Assembly (NCBI GenBank): GCA_029932795.1
Contig: JAOZPL010000025.1
Span: 1 to 5,606 of the forward strand
Direction: 5' to 3'
DNA length: 5,606 nt
From: Candidatus Zixiibacteriota bacterium
GTDB taxonomy: Bacteria; Zixibacteria; MSB-5A5; GN15; FEB-12
The position numbers were made by a program, and so were the translations under genes. Numbering within the stretch: position 1 is the first letter of the stretch; each line of letters begins with the position of its first letter. The notes beneath the pieces were generated by a model. The model saw only the letters and a program-made list of their open reading frames with translations, did no database searches and was not told the origin of the DNA. Positions 1-5,487 of this stretch are shown one piece after another.

Positions 1-429
1 CATGATCAGACCTCCATCCAGATTGACTCTCTGGCGGATATCCTCGAGGCGCTGGGCGTTAGCCTGACCGAGTTCTTCAGCGATGACGGTGAGGTCAGGG
101 TCGTCTTCTCCCCTGCTGAGCGGGTTAAAGTGGATGGCAAGGGCGCCAGCAGCTTTGAACTGCTCGTGGCTGGCTCCACTAACAACCTCATGGATCCAAT
201 CATGGTGGAGTTGGAACCGGGCGAAGAGATGGAAGAGCAGCCGCCGCACCCCGGGGAGCAGTTCGGATATGTTCTCAAGGGAACAGCAACCCTAAGGTTG
301 AACAGAAAGGGATACAAGGTACACAAAGGACATTGTTTCTACTTTGAGTCGGATAAGACTCAGCAGATTCTCAACGAAGGCCAGACGCCAGTTCAACTGT
401 TGTGGGTCATCAGCCCGCCACAGATGTAA
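1..429 (+). CDS. HTH/cupin transcriptional regulator, 3' part (5' end outside window)
   Basis: The frame is open from the first base to the TAA at 427-429 and gives 142 codons, so this is the C-terminal part of a longer protein; the Met at 130 is internal, not the start. The first ~22 residues (SIQIDSLADILEALGVSLTEFF) resemble the last helices of an XRE-type helix-turn-helix domain. A linker follows, then a small cupin_2 barrel at about residues 60-140 with PPHPGEQFGYVLKG, a hydrophobic strand pair, and the end LLWVISPP. This HTH-plus-cupin layout is that of PuuR-like regulators, of which E. coli PuuR responds to putrescine. One expected metal-ligand histidine in the second cupin motif reads as Gln (KTQQILN), so small-molecule sensing without metal is plausible. 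It lies 35 bases ahead of speD in the same direction, so local, possibly autogenous, control of polyamine synthesis is likely. The effector and operator cannot be read from the fragment. Confidence 0.88.
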   Translation, partial: HDQTSIQIDSLADILEALGVSLTEFFSDDGEVRVVFSPAERVKVDGKGASSFELLVAGSTNNLMDPIMVELEPGEEMEEQPPHPGEQFGYVLKGTATLRLNRKGYKVHKGHCFYFESDKTQQILNEGQTPVQLLWVISPPQM

Positions 430-464
430 ACCATGAACCCTGAAACCGCAAAGGTGGGATCAAA

Positions 465-881
465 ATGAAAATACTCGGACACCATCTGATTGTTGAGTAC
501 TCGGAGTGTGATAAGAATGTGTTGAATGACGCACGTCTGGTCGAAAAGCACATGAACGAGGCCGTCCGACAATCAGGGGCTACCATTATTCGTTCGGTAT
601 TTCACAAGTATTCCCCCCACGGTGTCTCAGGGGTCGTTGTCATAGCCGAATCACACTTCGCCATTCACACCTGGCCGGAATACTGTTACGCCGCTCTCGA
701 TTTCTTCACCTGCGGTCGGGCCGTTAATCCGTACAAGGCTCACGAGTATATGAAAAAGATGCTCGCCTCCACCAAAGTATCCGTGACCGAACTTCAACGC
801 GGCATCCCCTCTGAAACCGATGAAATCATCAGTCACAAACCGGAGACGGCAGGCGCAAACACCGTTTCGGCGCCCGCCTAG
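465..881 (+). CDS. speD: S-adenosylmethionine decarboxylase proenzyme (short bacterial/archaeal type)
   Basis: A 138-residue pyruvoyl-dependent decarboxylase that turns AdoMet into decarboxylated AdoMet, the aminopropyl donor for spermidine, in the cytoplasm. The proenzyme cleaves itself at Glu62-Ser63 in AESHFAIHTWPEY; Ser63 becomes the pyruvoyl group. Ser63, His68 and Cys83 (FFTCGR) fall at exactly the positions of the catalytic residues of the Thermotoga maritima enzyme, and the N-terminus MKILGHHLIVEY and the end VTELQRG are family-typical. The length is slightly above the ~130 usual for the class; the extra is a low-complexity tail (SHKPETAGANTVSAPA). The ATG at 465 has a good ribosome binding site, AAGGTGG at 451-457, seven bases upstream. 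It follows the regulator by 35 bases and precedes the PLP decarboxylase by 10, so the three are probably co-transcribed. No key residue is missing and the gene appears functional. Confidence 0.97.
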   Translation: MKILGHHLIVEYSECDKNVLNDARLVEKHMNEAVRQSGATIIRSVFHKYSPHGVSGVVVIAESHFAIHTWPEYCYAALDFFTCGRAVNPYKAHEYMKKMLASTKVSVTELQRGIPSETDEIISHKPETAGANTVSAPA

Positions 882-891
882 GAAAACCGCC

Positions 892-2061
892 ATGACTCAA
901 GCCGTAACTGTATCCCGCATGGTGGATGGCCCGGTATCACGAGACGTGGATATCGCTCTGATACGAGACCTGTTTGCCACCCCGCAACTGACCACCCCGC
1001 AACTACTTCTGTCTCGTACCAGCATACGGCGCAACTACGACGCACTCAAAGCCGCACTGCCCCGTGCAGAGATACATTACGCGGTCAAGTCAAACAACCA
1101 TCGCGCCATCCTGGACGAGGTCTTCGACAACGGCGGGAGCTTTGATGTCTGTTCGGCTCAGGAGATAGATGATCTCCTTCACGCCGGCGTGGAACCTTCC
1201 AGACTGATTCACTCGCATCCGATCAAATCACTCCGCGAGTTTGATCTCGCCGTAGCCGGAGGAATCGAGACATTTGTCGTCGACAACTCCGAGGAGATCG
1301 AGAAGCTTCGCCGCTACACAGAGAAAAGGCTCAAGATTCTCATCCGCTATCGGGTTAACGCCAATAACACGGCGATAGTCAACCTGCAATACAAATTCGG
1401 CTGCGTGATTGATGATGTTCTGCCACTGGCTGAGAAAATCCGGGAGACAGGGCATGAATTCCATGGCCTCTGTTTCCATATGGGCTCCCAGTGCATCTAC
1501 ACCGAGAACTATCTCAAAGCGATCAACGCGGCGCAGCAACTCATCACCGGACTGGACATGGCCGGGTTCAACACCGCTCTACTCGATATCGGCGGCGGTT
1601 TCCCTGTCGAATACGTTCAACCAATACCCCCTATCGACGAATTCTGCGCCCCCATCTCCCAAGCCCTGAACCGGCAGATCCGACCGGGGATTAGGATCAT
1701 CTGCGAACCGGGCCGGTTCATTTCCGCCAGCCCGGTGACGCTGGTCTGTTCTGTTATCGGCAAAGCCTGGCGAGACGGCAAAATGTGGTACTACCTCGAC
1801 GACGGCCTTTATTCCACCTTCAGCGGCATCGTGTATGATCATTGCCAGTATCCGGTCGTCAGCGAAGGCAACGGTCGTGAACTCCTGTCCGTTCTGGCCG
1901 GACCGACCTGCGACTCTTTTGACGTCATGTACGACGGGCTGATGATCCCCGAACAGCAGATCGGCGACCTGCTGGTTTTTCCCATGACAGGTGCTTACTG
2001 CTCGGTCTCCAGTTCCAGTTTCAATTCTCTGGCTCGACCGCAATACAAGGTTATCGACTGA
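892..2061 (+). CDS. PLP-dependent fold-III ornithine (or ornithine/lysine) decarboxylase
   Basis: A 389-residue enzyme of the alanine-racemase-fold (group IV) decarboxylases, expected to make putrescine from ornithine. Features in order: PLP Schiff-base Lys66 in HYAVKSNN; HMGSQ at 196-200 (His stacks on PLP, Ser contacts the phosphate); DIGGGFP with the phosphate-binding glycines 234-236; EPGR at 272-275; DDGLYSTFSGIVYDH with Asp316 matching the eukaryotic ODC aspartate that contacts the distal amino group; GPTCD at 337-341 with the catalytic Cys340 supplied across the dimer; and GAY at 367-369. The ATG at 892 is chosen because AGGA at 880-883 is eight bases upstream and the family's length then fits. 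An in-frame ATG at 820 would add 24 Arg-rich residues and overlap speD by 62 bases. Position between speD and speE favours ornithine as substrate, but lysine or dual specificity cannot be excluded from sequence, and a related amino acid decarboxylase is a weaker alternative. Confidence 0.9.
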   Translation: MTQAVTVSRMVDGPVSRDVDIALIRDLFATPQLTTPQLLLSRTSIRRNYDALKAALPRAEIHYAVKSNNHRAILDEVFDNGGSFDVCSAQEIDDLLHAGVEPSRLIHSHPIKSLREFDLAVAGGIETFVVDNSEEIEKLRRYTEKRLKILIRYRVNANNTAIVNLQYKFGCVIDDVLPLAEKIRETGHEFHGLCFHMGSQCIYTENYLKAINAAQQLITGLDMAGFNTALLDIGGGFPVEYVQPIPPIDEFCAPISQALNRQIRPGIRIICEPGRFISASPVTLVCSVIGKAWRDGKMWYYLDDGLYSTFSGIVYDHCQYPVVSEGNGRELLSVLAGPTCDSFDVMYDGLMIPEQQIGDLLVFPMTGAYCSVSSSSFNSLARPQYKVID

Positions 2062-2069
2062 GGACCATA

Positions 2070-2966
2070 ATGGCTAACGTGAAATCGAATCATGGCAAGC
2101 CGGTCGTAGTAAAAGGTATGGATGATCCATGGAATGTCTGGTATTCCGAGTTGCACGATGGCTGCTGCGGTCTCACGCTGAAGATCGACCGGGTTCTGGA
2201 ATCTGACCGGTCCGAGTTCCAGCGGATCGAAGTCCTGGAGAATAGATTCTTCGGCAAGATTCTTGCCCTCTACGGCTCGCTGATGGTTGCGGATAACGAC
2301 CACAACGCCTATAACGAGATGATGGCCCACGTGCCGCTGTTTTGTCATCCCGACCCGAAACAGGTGCTGATCATCGGCGGCGGCGATTGCGGCACCCTGA
2401 CCGAGATTATGAAACACCCCGAAGTCGAAAAGTGCACCATGTGCGAACTCGATCAGAAAGTGGTTGAGACTGCCAGGCGACATTTCCCGCACCTGACCAC
2501 CGGGCTGGATGACTCACGGGCACGACTGGTCTTTGAAGACGGCCAAGAGTTCATTCACAGTGGTAATGATAAATACGATGTCATTATTCTGGACCTGTCC
2601 GACCCGATAGGGCCGGCCACTAATCTGTTTCAGAAGCCGTTTCACCAGGCAGTTTTCGATCGCCTGAACGACAGCGGCATCCTTGCCGCCCAGGCCGAAT
2701 CACCCTATTTTGATCAGGGCGCCATATCAGCGATGTATGGTAATCTTCGTGATATCTTTCCCGTCGCAAAACTGTACACCTGTTTCATGCCGATCTATCC
2801 TTCCGGATACTGGGCTTTTATGTACTGCAGCAAAGGCCCGGACCCGATCAATGATCTCGATTCAGCACGATGGGAAAGGCTCAAGCTGAAAACCCGCTAC
2901 TATAACATCGAGACACACCGGGCTGCGTTTGCGCTGCCTCAATTTGTCAAAGAAATCCTGAAGTAG
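2070..2966 (+). CDS. speE: Spermidine synthase (putrescine aminopropyltransferase family)
   Basis: A 298-residue aminopropyltransferase that moves the aminopropyl group of decarboxylated AdoMet to putrescine, giving spermidine and methylthioadenosine. An N-terminal beta domain (about 1-80) precedes a Rossmann-like domain with GGGDCGT at 103-109 (usual form GGGDGGT), Glu126 in CELDQ for the ribose, DG at 157-158 for the adenine, and ILDLSDPIGPA carrying Asp175 and Asp178, matching the catalytic and substrate-binding aspartates of DS(S/T)DP. YPSGYW at 243-248 and TRYYN near the C-terminus are also family hallmarks. The ATG at 2070 is preceded by GAGGA at 2060-2064, which overlaps the stop of the decarboxylase gene; the 8-base gap suggests coupled translation. 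Oddities are Cys107 in the glycine loop and NAYNEM where most members have (E/D)F-Y-(H/Q)-EM. These could shift amine preference (for example cadaverine or agmatine) or be lineage drift. Family assignment is secure, exact acceptor less so. Confidence 0.93.
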   Translation: MANVKSNHGKPVVVKGMDDPWNVWYSELHDGCCGLTLKIDRVLESDRSEFQRIEVLENRFFGKILALYGSLMVADNDHNAYNEMMAHVPLFCHPDPKQVLIIGGGDCGTLTEIMKHPEVEKCTMCELDQKVVETARRHFPHLTTGLDDSRARLVFEDGQEFIHSGNDKYDVIILDLSDPIGPATNLFQKPFHQAVFDRLNDSGILAAQAESPYFDQGAISAMYGNLRDIFPVAKLYTCFMPIYPSGYWAFMYCSKGPDPINDLDSARWERLKLKTRYYNIETHRAAFALPQFVKEILK

Positions 2967-2981
2967 CCACACGGTTAAACC

Positions 2982-3011
2982 AAAAAAAAGGCCGGCCCAT
3001 ACAGGCCGGCC
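2982..3011 (-). terminator. Rho-independent terminator of the outer-membrane protein gene
   Basis: Two copies of GGCCGGCC (2990-2997 and 3004-3011) form a perfect 8-bp all-G/C stem with a 6-base loop. On the minus strand the hairpin is followed directly by eight T residues (the A-run at 2982-2989), the standard intrinsic terminator layout, 24 bases after the stop of the minus-strand gene. Read on the plus strand the hairpin is followed by ATCCAGGTG with no T-run, so it should not stop the speE transcript efficiently by the same mechanism. Confidence 0.9.
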
Positions 3012-3034
3012 ATCCAGGTGTCTGTCCAAACAGC

Positions 3035-4189
3035 TTAAAACATCTCGTAGAGAGCTGAAATCTGCCAGTTCATGTCGTTTGAGCGCCCGGAAATGAAGTT
3101 GAAACCATCCAGGAACAGCTCCGGATCAGCCCAGGTATCCACATAGAGACGGCCCCAATTGAAACCGAATCCGAGATATGTCTGGTTGGCGGCCATGCTT
3201 AATTTTGTCCCATTTTCTACTTTGCGGCTGAGCCAGTCGCTGGTGGCTCCCATGCGAATGTCCATCCACCTGAACACGTCAGCTTCAAAACCGATCTTCC
3301 AGTAAGGCAGTACTACGTCGGTCTGACTGATTTCAGTGGTAGCGTTATCGTCGGTGAACTCGTTTTTCTTCTTCTCATACTGGAAGCCCACATCGAGAAC
3401 CGCCAGGACGTGACTGGCCGGGGTGCAGTTCATGCCGGCACCAAAGTCCAGGAGCGTGCGGGTGCTCTTGACCTCCGACGTGTCGCGGGCGTACTTGGCG
3501 CCATGCTTGCCGGTTGCCAGCATGACGTGCGGCACGAACGTGATGTTCGGATTGTACTGGTAGAAATACCGGGCCATGATAGAGAAATCGAGATGCCCGT
3601 CAGCTTCGGTTGAGTCTGTCCCCACGGAATCCTTGTCGGTCCACGAACCCAGCACCAACTCACCCGCCAGGTCCCAGTCTCCGGAGCCGGACGTCAGCCC
3701 AAATCCAAAGAGGTATCGGGAGAATTTCTCTTCCGTCTTGTCGGCTGTGTCATAACTGCGCGAACTGTTGATATAACCGACATGGATACCGAGATTGGTG
3801 GAGTTAAGCTGGCGACCATAGAACAGGTCAACACGCCGGTTGGACGGCAGAGTGCCCCCTGAGCCGGGGAAGTCCCAGATCACAAGATCATTGCCGAAAT
3901 AGTCTTCCGGCTCGACGAACGGTAAGGTAGAGAAGTACGTGCCCAACACCCACGGATTGTCCTCACTAAACTTCCAGTGAATGCCGAACTCGTTGAAGTC
4001 ATTCCCGGAAAACTCACCAATGGCGAGATTCGGGTAGTTGAACATACGCCCGGGGAACAGCCAGATGTTGGCGTCATCCTCGAGAATCGTGTTGTTGTCA
4101 CCCATGGTAAGCACCCGGGTGCCGGTGGCAAAGGCGCTCGCGCTCATTACCAGCAACAAGACCAGAGTAACAGTTAGTAATCTCTTCAT
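3035..4189 (-). CDS. Putative outer-membrane beta-barrel protein with signal peptide
   Basis: A 384-residue secreted protein. It starts with a clear Sec signal peptide: MKRLL, a hydrophobic core (TVTLVLLLVMSAS) and a likely signal peptidase I site after AFA at about residue 21. The mature part lacks long hydrophobic helices and shows repeated short amphipathic strands rich in Tyr, Trp, Gly and charged turns, and it ends in YEMF, a terminal aromatic residue as used for BAM-dependent insertion. The segment LEDDANIWLFPGRMFNYPNL just after the signal resembles the DD-N-(I/V)-FP-YPNL start seen in uncharacterised barrel proteins of several Gram-negative phyla (from memory, not searched). Ribosome binding site GAGGA at 4200-4196 sits six bases before the ATG. 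It converges on speE and is followed by its own terminator, so it is probably a single-gene unit. Substrate or role is unknown; a porin-like or structural barrel is the best guess. Confidence 0.82.
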   Translation of the reverse strand: MKRLLTVTLVLLLVMSASAFATGTRVLTMGDNNTILEDDANIWLFPGRMFNYPNLAIGEFSGNDFNEFGIHWKFSEDNPWVLGTYFSTLPFVEPEDYFGNDLVIWDFPGSGGTLPSNRRVDLFYGRQLNSTNLGIHVGYINSSRSYDTADKTEEKFSRYLFGFGLTSGSGDWDLAGELVLGSWTDKDSVGTDSTEADGHLDFSIMARYFYQYNPNITFVPHVMLATGKHGAKYARDTSEVKSTRTLLDFGAGMNCTPASHVLAVLDVGFQYEKKKNEFTDDNATTEISQTDVVLPYWKIGFEADVFRWMDIRMGATSDWLSRKVENGTKLSMAANQTYLGFGFNWGRLYVDTWADPELFLDGFNFISGRSNDMNWQISALYEMF

Positions 4190-4225
4190 TTCACATCCTC
4201 TATACGTTTGAATTCCCTTTCATGC

Positions 4226-4256
4226 TGTATAGGCTCTGCTGACACAGCAGTCACAA
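4226..4256 (-). promoter_or_regulatory. Weak candidate promoter for the outer-membrane protein gene
   Basis: On the minus strand TTGTGA (4256-4251) and TATACA (4231-4226) are separated by 19 bases, longer than the ideal 17. The downstream element is about 36 bases before the ATG at 4189. It is the best sigma-70-like pair close to the gene, but both elements depart from consensus. The spacer contains the dyad listed separately. Confidence 0.35.
4236..4250. repeat. Perfect 6-bp dyad CTGCTG-ACA-CAGCAG, operator-like
   Basis: CTGCTG at 4236-4241 and CAGCAG at 4245-4250 are exact reverse complements with three bases between. The dyad fills most of the spacer of the weak minus-strand promoter, the usual place for a repressor site. 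It could also form a small hairpin in RNA if transcription begins further upstream. No cognate regulator can be named. Confidence 0.5.
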
Positions 4257-4275
4257 ATTGGTAAAACCGGCTTCT

Positions 4276-4304
4276 TGGGCACAACCACCTCAGTGGCCTA
4301 CCCA
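4276..4304 (-). ncRNA. Minus-strand RNA hairpin upstream of the barrel gene
   Basis: Read on the minus strand, TGGGTAGGCCAC (4304-4293) pairs with GTGGTTGTGCCCA (4288-4276) over 12 pairs with a TGAG loop and one bulged G at 4282. Three pairs are G-U wobbles, which become C-A mismatches on the plus strand, so the fold favours a minus-strand RNA. No T-run follows, so it is not an intrinsic terminator. It may be a 5' leader element of the barrel mRNA if the promoter lies upstream of it. The fold was made by eye. Confidence 0.35.
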
Positions 4305-4411
4305 TGCCGAATCATACCATCCATAGGCATCCCTCCTTTGGGCATTGCATAAACACCCATCCTTTGTGTTCTTACCCACGACGAAACAATACACATCAGT
4401 AATCTATTCAA
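4298..4411 (-). CDS. Possible 37-residue Met-rich small ORF (TTG start), unproven
   Basis: A TTG at 4411-4409 is preceded on the minus strand by AAGGGAG (about nine bases upstream), a good ribosome binding site. The frame then runs 37 codons to TAG at 4300-4298, the stop lying inside the 5' arm of the hairpin at 4276-4304. The product begins MNRLLMCIVSSWV and ends MPKGGMPMDGMIRHG, with seven Met counting the start. Near its end a textbook AAAGGAGG precedes an in-frame ATG by seven bases, which alone would encode only MDGMIRHG. No family is recognised. Leader peptide, small protein or chance ORF are all possible; chance is the most likely. Confidence 0.2.
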   Translation of the reverse strand: MNRLLMCIVSSWVRTQRMGVYAMPKGGMPMDGMIRHG

Positions 4412-4447
4412 AGTTGTATATCTCCCTTCGCGCCGTGTATCTTCGGC

Positions 4448-4472
4448 GAAAACTAGCAGGCACAGAGTTTTC
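4448..4472. repeat. Inverted repeat GAAAACT / AGTTTTC
   Basis: GAAAACT (4448-4454) and AGTTTTC (4466-4472) are perfect 7-bp inverted arms with 11 bases between; their centres are 18 bases apart, close to two helical turns. The form suits a dimeric DNA-binding protein. It lies just upstream of the CGCCG/CGGCG hairpin and the possible small ORF on the minus strand. Confidence 0.45.
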
Positions 4473-4480
4473 AAAACAAC

Positions 4481-4500
4481 TAAAAAAGAATATTTTTTTA
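4481..4500. repeat. A/T-rich inverted repeat TAAAAAA / TTTTTTA
   Basis: TAAAAAA (4481-4487) and TTTTTTA (4494-4500) are 7-bp inverted arms around GAATAT. The stretch is far more A/T-rich than the flanking genes. It could be a bent or easily melted promoter-proximal segment, or a weak A/U hairpin at the end of the mazG transcript; with no G/C stem it is not a good terminator. Confidence 0.4.
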
Positions 4501-4581
4501 TCGGATCGATGTTTTTTGTTGACAGACACAAACAAGGGGTGGGAGAGTTGTATGAGCCGGTTAATGACCGGTATCATCACT

Positions 4582-5391
4582 TCAAACACGCCTTTTCAGT
4601 TCCTGCCAGATCTCTTCGAGCTGGTCAATCGTGTAGTCTTCAAGCTTCCGGCCTCGGTTCTCCATCTCCGCTTCCAGGCGCTCGAACCTCCGGCGGAACT
4701 TGTCCAGTGCCCTTTTGAGAGCCAGTTCCGGCTCAATGCCAAGCTTCCGAGATAACGAGACGACAGCGAACAACAGATCGCCGATTTCATTCTCCAGTCT
4801 ATCTTTCTGACCGGCCGAAGAAGAATTCATCTCCTGTATTATTTCACTCAATTCCTCCTTGATCTTGCCAATCACATCGGTTGCCTTGCTCCAGTCAAAG
4901 CCACAACCGCCTGCTTTCTCGCCAATCCGGAACGCCATTGTGAGGGCTGGCATCGATCGGGGCAATCCGGAAAGAGCCGACTCTTTTTCGCCCGATTGCA
5001 CCTTGTGCCTTTCCCACTGATCGTGTACTTGCTGTGGATCGAGGTCCTTCTTTTCCCCAAATACATGAGGATGTCGGCGGATCAGCTTGTCCACCAGGCA
5101 GTTAATCGAGTCGTTGATATCAAACTCCCCCCGTTCACGCGCCAACTGAGCGTGAAACACGATCTGGCACAGCAGGTCACCCAGCTCTTCCTTGAGATCC
5201 GCTGACCGACCCGATTCGATCGTTTCGACAACCTCATAGGTCTCTTCGATCAGGTAAGGCAACAGGCTAAGGTGCGTCTGCTTGCGGTCCCATCTGCAAC
5301 CTTCCGGTGAGCGAAGGACCTCCATGAGAAGCGTAAGTCGTTCAATAGGCGTCAGTTTTTCGTCCAATATCCGGGCTTTCAAGTCTGCCAT
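4582..5391 (-). CDS. mazG: Nucleoside triphosphate pyrophosphohydrolase MazG, two-domain
   Basis: A 269-residue all-alpha NTP pyrophosphohydrolase that hydrolyses (d)NTPs to monophosphate and pyrophosphate in the cytoplasm; in E. coli it is linked to nucleotide-pool cleaning and stress signalling. Both tandem MazG domains have their Mg2+-binding acidic motif: EETYE (49-53) with KEELGD (67-72), and EELSE (179-183) with ENEIGD (200-205). Other family marks are CRWDRKQTH at 32-40, RRHPHVFG at 105-112, LPRSMPAL at 143-150 and GFDW at 164-167. The start at 5391 gives a length close to the E. coli protein (263). The frame stays open upstream, but that part is not MazG-like and contains the divergent promoter. 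No good ribosome binding site is visible: GAGG is about 15 bases upstream, so initiation may be weak. It is divergent from the partial gene at 5552. The catalytic residues are intact. Confidence 0.95.
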   Translation of the reverse strand: MADLKARILDEKLTPIERLTLLMEVLRSPEGCRWDRKQTHLSLLPYLIEETYEVVETIESGRSADLKEELGDLLCQIVFHAQLARERGEFDINDSINCLVDKLIRRHPHVFGEKKDLDPQQVHDQWERHKVQSGEKESALSGLPRSMPALTMAFRIGEKAGGCGFDWSKATDVIGKIKEELSEIIQEMNSSSAGQKDRLENEIGDLLFAVVSLSRKLGIEPELALKRALDKFRRRFERLEAEMENRGRKLEDYTIDQLEEIWQELKRRV

Positions 5392-5458
5392 ATCTGCCGA
5401 TACTAGCCTCAATTCAGGTTTTTGCGATACCGGGGAGTTTCGTCGATGATCTCGAACC

Positions 5459-5487
5459 TTGACAATACCCGAAGGCGGGACTATTAT
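5459..5487 (+). promoter_or_regulatory. Near-consensus sigma-70 promoter, plus strand
   Basis: TTGACA at 5459-5464 is a perfect -35, followed by exactly 17 bases and TATTAT at 5482-5487, one mismatch from the -10 consensus. Transcription would begin near 5494 and reach the ATG at 5552 after a leader of about 58 bases. This is the strongest promoter in the window and supports a gene running right from 5552. Confidence 0.75.

Larger units (their letters stand above)
4190..4581. other. 392-base gap between mazG and the outer-membrane protein gene
   Basis: Both flanking genes are on the minus strand, so this is the upstream region of the barrel gene and downstream region of mazG. From right to left it holds a short CCGGT-TAATG-ACCGG dyad (4557-4571) ten bases after the mazG stop but without a T-run; an A/T-rich stretch (4471-4520); inverted repeats at 4448-4472 and 4481-4500; a CGCCG/CGGCG hairpin (4431-4448); a possible small ORF (4298-4411); a minus-strand hairpin (4276-4304); and the weak promoter with dyad. 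I see no tRNA, no recognised riboswitch and no convincing mazG terminator. Confidence 0.6.

Noticed and set aside
433..468. Eleven-residue upstream ORF (MNPETAKVGSK) whose TGA overlaps the speD ATG, recalling the uORF of eukaryotic AdoMet decarboxylase
   Set aside because: It has no ribosome binding site of its own and the short length makes chance likely; speD has its own good site inside it.
820..891. In-frame upstream ATG giving the decarboxylase 24 extra residues
   Set aside because: The extension is Arg-rich, overlaps speD by 62 bases, and has no better ribosome binding site than the ATG at 892, which also fits family length.
1995..2492. 165-codon minus-strand open frame over speE
   Set aside because: It is antisense to strongly conserved speE motifs and resembles no family; a coding-strand shadow.
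4186..4305. 39-residue minus-strand ORF (starts MGRPLRWLCPR) whose stop overlaps the barrel gene ATG as ATGA
   Set aside because: No ribosome binding site at its ATG and an unlikely composition; an open frame of this length is not significant.
4261..4380. Possible cyclic-di-GMP or cobalamin riboswitch (GGCCACTG and TGGGTAGG pieces on the minus strand)
   Set aside because: Isolated fragments resemble parts of those motifs, but the conserved core order, including a proper B12 box or the GEMM core, is absent.
4519..4556. Perfect TTGACA at 4519-4524 on the plus strand in the gap
   Set aside because: No -10 lies at 16-18 bases (GGAGAG region) and it would point into the antisense of mazG.
4557..4571. 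CCGGT/ACCGG dyad as mazG terminator
   Set aside because: The stem is only 5 bp and no T-run follows on the minus strand.
4345..4755. 136-codon plus-strand open frame running into mazG
   Set aside because: Half is antisense to the conserved second MazG domain, and the rest is A/T-rich spacer with no family resemblance.
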